From Actinomycetota bacterium (lineage in GTDB: Bacteria > Actinomycetota > Thermoleophilia > Solirubrobacterales > Thermoleophilaceae), in contig VAXR01000104.1 of assembly GCA_005885165.1 (NCBI GenBank), forward strand, positions 1 through 6,897: DNA of 6,897 nucleotides, written 5' to 3'. This document shows positions 5,658-6,897 of this stretch, piece by piece; within the stretch, counting starts at the first letter, position 1; the number at the start of each line of letters is the position of its first letter. The notes beneath the pieces are model-generated. The model ran no database searches, was not told the origin of the DNA, and worked only from the letters and a program-made list of their open reading frames with translations. The position numbers and the translations under genes were made by a program.

Positions 5658-6289
5658 GCACGGGCGGCCTCGTCATCGCCATCCCACGCGGGAACCTGTT
5701 CGCCGAGACGCTGGACCTGCTCGACCGCCTGGGGGCGAGCACGAAGGAGATCCGCGAGAACGAGCGCAAGCTCGTGTTCGAGGACGAGGGGATCCTCACC
5801 GTTCGCCCGAGCGACGTGCCGACCTACGTCGAGCACGGCGCCGCCGACCTCGGGATCACGGGCAAGGACGTGCTCCTGGAGCAGAGCGAGCGCGAGGTCT
5901 ACGAGCTCTTCGACCTCGGCTACGGGCACTGCCGGATGATCGTGGCGGCGCCGGCGGCCGCCGACCCGCTGGGCGAGCCGCTGCGCCGGCGGGGAATCGT
6001 GCGCGTCGCCACCAAGTACCCGCGCGTAGCCGCGGACCACTTCGCCTCAACCGGCAGGCAGGCGGAGATCGTCGAGGTGAAGGGGTCGGTCGAGCTCGCC
6101 CCTGTCACCGGGCTTTGCGATGCGATCGTCGACCTCACGGCCACGGGGCGCACGCTCACCGAGAACGGGCTCGTGGAGCGCGAGGCGATCGCCGAGTGCA
6201 CGGCGCGCCTGATCGCCAACCCCGTCGCGCACAAGCTGAAGGCGGCGGAGATCGACGCGTTCGTCGCGCGCCTCAGGGAGCTCAAGTGA
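5654..6289 (+). CDS. hisG: ATP phosphoribosyltransferase catalytic subunit, short form
   Basis: HisG condenses ATP with PRPP to give phosphoribosyl-ATP, the first step of histidine synthesis. At 211 residues it is the short form (HisG-S), which lacks the C-terminal regulatory domain of long HisG (about 280-300 residues) and needs HisZ. Visible motifs are the N-terminal 'IAIPRGNLFAETLDLL' (8-23), 'RPSDVPTYVEHGAADLGITGKD' region (51-72), 'RVATKYPRVAADHF' (117-130), 'GSVELAP' (144-150) and the PRPP-binding 'DAIVDLTATGRTL' (156-168). The usual Lys of the first motif (PKGRL) is Arg12 here, followed by Gly-Asn-Leu, a conservative variation. The start GTG 5654 overlaps the hisZ stop by four bases; the stop TGA overlaps the hisD start in the same way. 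This implies translational coupling and near-equal production of the three proteins. Confidence 0.95.
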   Translation: MSTGGLVIAIPRGNLFAETLDLLDRLGASTKEIRENERKLVFEDEGILTVRPSDVPTYVEHGAADLGITGKDVLLEQSEREVYELFDLGYGHCRMIVAAPAAADPLGEPLRRRGIVRVATKYPRVAADHFASTGRQAEIVEVKGSVELAPVTGLCDAIVDLTATGRTLTENGLVEREAIAECTARLIANPVAHKLKAAEIDAFVARLRELK

Positions 6290-6897
6290 GGATCCGGCGC
6301 TTCGGGCCCGACACGAACGCAGCGGAGCTGCGGGCGCTCGTGCCCCCGGCGCGGGACGTGGAGGACGCGGTACGCGAGATCGTCGCCGAAATCAAATCCG
6401 GCGGCGATGCCGCCGTGCGCTCACTGACCGAGCGGTTCGACCACGCCGAGCTCGGCCCCGCGGCGCTCGCGGTCCCGCCGGCCGAGATCGAGGCCGCGAT
6501 CTCGACGCTCGAGCCGGGCGCGCTCGGCGGCCTCCGCCTCGCGATCGAGAATGTCCGCGCGGTGGCGGAGGCGCAGCTGCGCGAGCTGGTGGGCGTCACG
6601 CTTCCCGAGGGCCAGGAGGTCACGCTCGTCGAACAGCCGGTCCGCCGTGCCGCGGCCTACGTCCCGGGCGGGCGTGCTCCCTATCCCTCGACCGTGGTGA
6701 TGTGCGCCACGACGGCCACGGCCGCCGGGGTGGACGAGCTGGCGGTCTGCGCGCCGCCGGGGCCGGAGGGGCGCGCACACCCCGCGATCCTCGCCGCCTG
6801 CGGGCTGTGCGGCGTCACCGAGGTCTACCGGATGGGCGGCGCCCAGGCGATCGCCGCGCTCGCCTACGGAACGGAGTCCGTCCGCGCGGTCGACGTG
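6286..6897 (+). CDS. hisD: Histidinol dehydrogenase, N-terminal part (cut by window edge)
   Basis: HisD oxidises L-histidinol to L-histidine in two NAD-dependent steps, using a Zn ion. The frame is open from GTG 6286 to the right edge, giving 204 of roughly 430 residues. Family features are the N-terminal 'EIVAEIKSGGDAAVRSLTERFD' region (about residues 28-49), 'YVPGGRAPYPSTVVM' (about 125-139) and 'RMGGAQAIAALAYGTESV' near the edge. The Zn ligands and catalytic Glu-His pair lie further downstream and cannot be checked. The start overlaps the hisG stop as GTGA. It is the third his gene in the row; more his genes probably follow outside the window. Confidence 0.93.
   Translation, partial: MRIRRFGPDTNAAELRALVPPARDVEDAVREIVAEIKSGGDAAVRSLTERFDHAELGPAALAVPPAEIEAAISTLEPGALGGLRLAIENVRAVAEAQLRELVGVTLPEGQEVTLVEQPVRRAAAYVPGGRAPYPSTVVMCATTATAAGVDELAVCAPPGPEGRAHPAILAACGLCGVTEVYRMGGAQAIAALAYGTESVRAVDV

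Noticed and set aside
1..6897. Search for CRISPR arrays, tRNA/rRNA genes, insertion sequences, attachment sites or defence and toxin genes
   Set aside because: No regularly spaced repeats, tRNA-like arms, transposase or phage motifs were seen; the window is ordinary chromosomal gene content.

Overview
The window is a GC-rich (about 70% by eye), densely packed bacterial chromosomal segment with strong G/C preference at third codon positions and many GTG starts. The best guess is an early-branching actinobacterium (Thermoleophilia/Solirubrobacterales-like or similar). The evidence is the codon use, a TANNNT -10 with no Shine-Dalgarno at one start, the protein styles, and a short-form HisG paired with HisZ; mainstream Actinomycetes such as Mycobacterium and Streptomyces use long-form HisG without HisZ. 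This placement is an inference and no lineage marker was tested.

Layout. Bases 1-281 hold the 3' end of a plus-strand gene, probably an HD-type hydrolase. Bases 282-570 have no convincing gene. They hold a two-part GC-rich hairpin (likely terminator), a perfect 16-bp palindrome, a possible -10 box, and a 14-bp direct repeat whose second copy spans the start of the next gene. Bases 571-1005 (+) encode a YbgC/4HBT hot-dog acyl-CoA thioesterase. It converges on, and shares a CTAG stop with, an isocitrate/isopropylmalate dehydrogenase-family gene on the minus strand (1002-2102). That gene diverges, with only 17 bp between start codons, from an unrecognised four-helix membrane protein (2120-2596, +). 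Next comes a minus-strand HD-domain protein (from 3196 down to about 2636) that has no in-frame stop where its conserved region ends.

From 3291 to the right edge, all genes are on the plus strand and look like one transcription unit: murA (first committed step of peptidoglycan synthesis), hisZ, hisG and the start of hisD. hisZ/hisG and hisG/hisD overlap by GTGA, so these are probably translationally coupled. HisZ and HisG together form the ATP phosphoribosyltransferase that opens histidine synthesis, and HisD performs the last two oxidations. MurA carries Asp where most enzymes have the catalytic Cys, a change known to make MurA insensitive to fosfomycin.

The window is mostly housekeeping. 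I found no multi-gene system that looks new. The most interesting points are the repeat/palindrome cluster before the thioesterase, the missing stop of the HD gene, the MurA Cys-to-Asp change, the atypical cofactor-site residues of the dehydrogenase, and the crowded divergent and convergent gene junctions.
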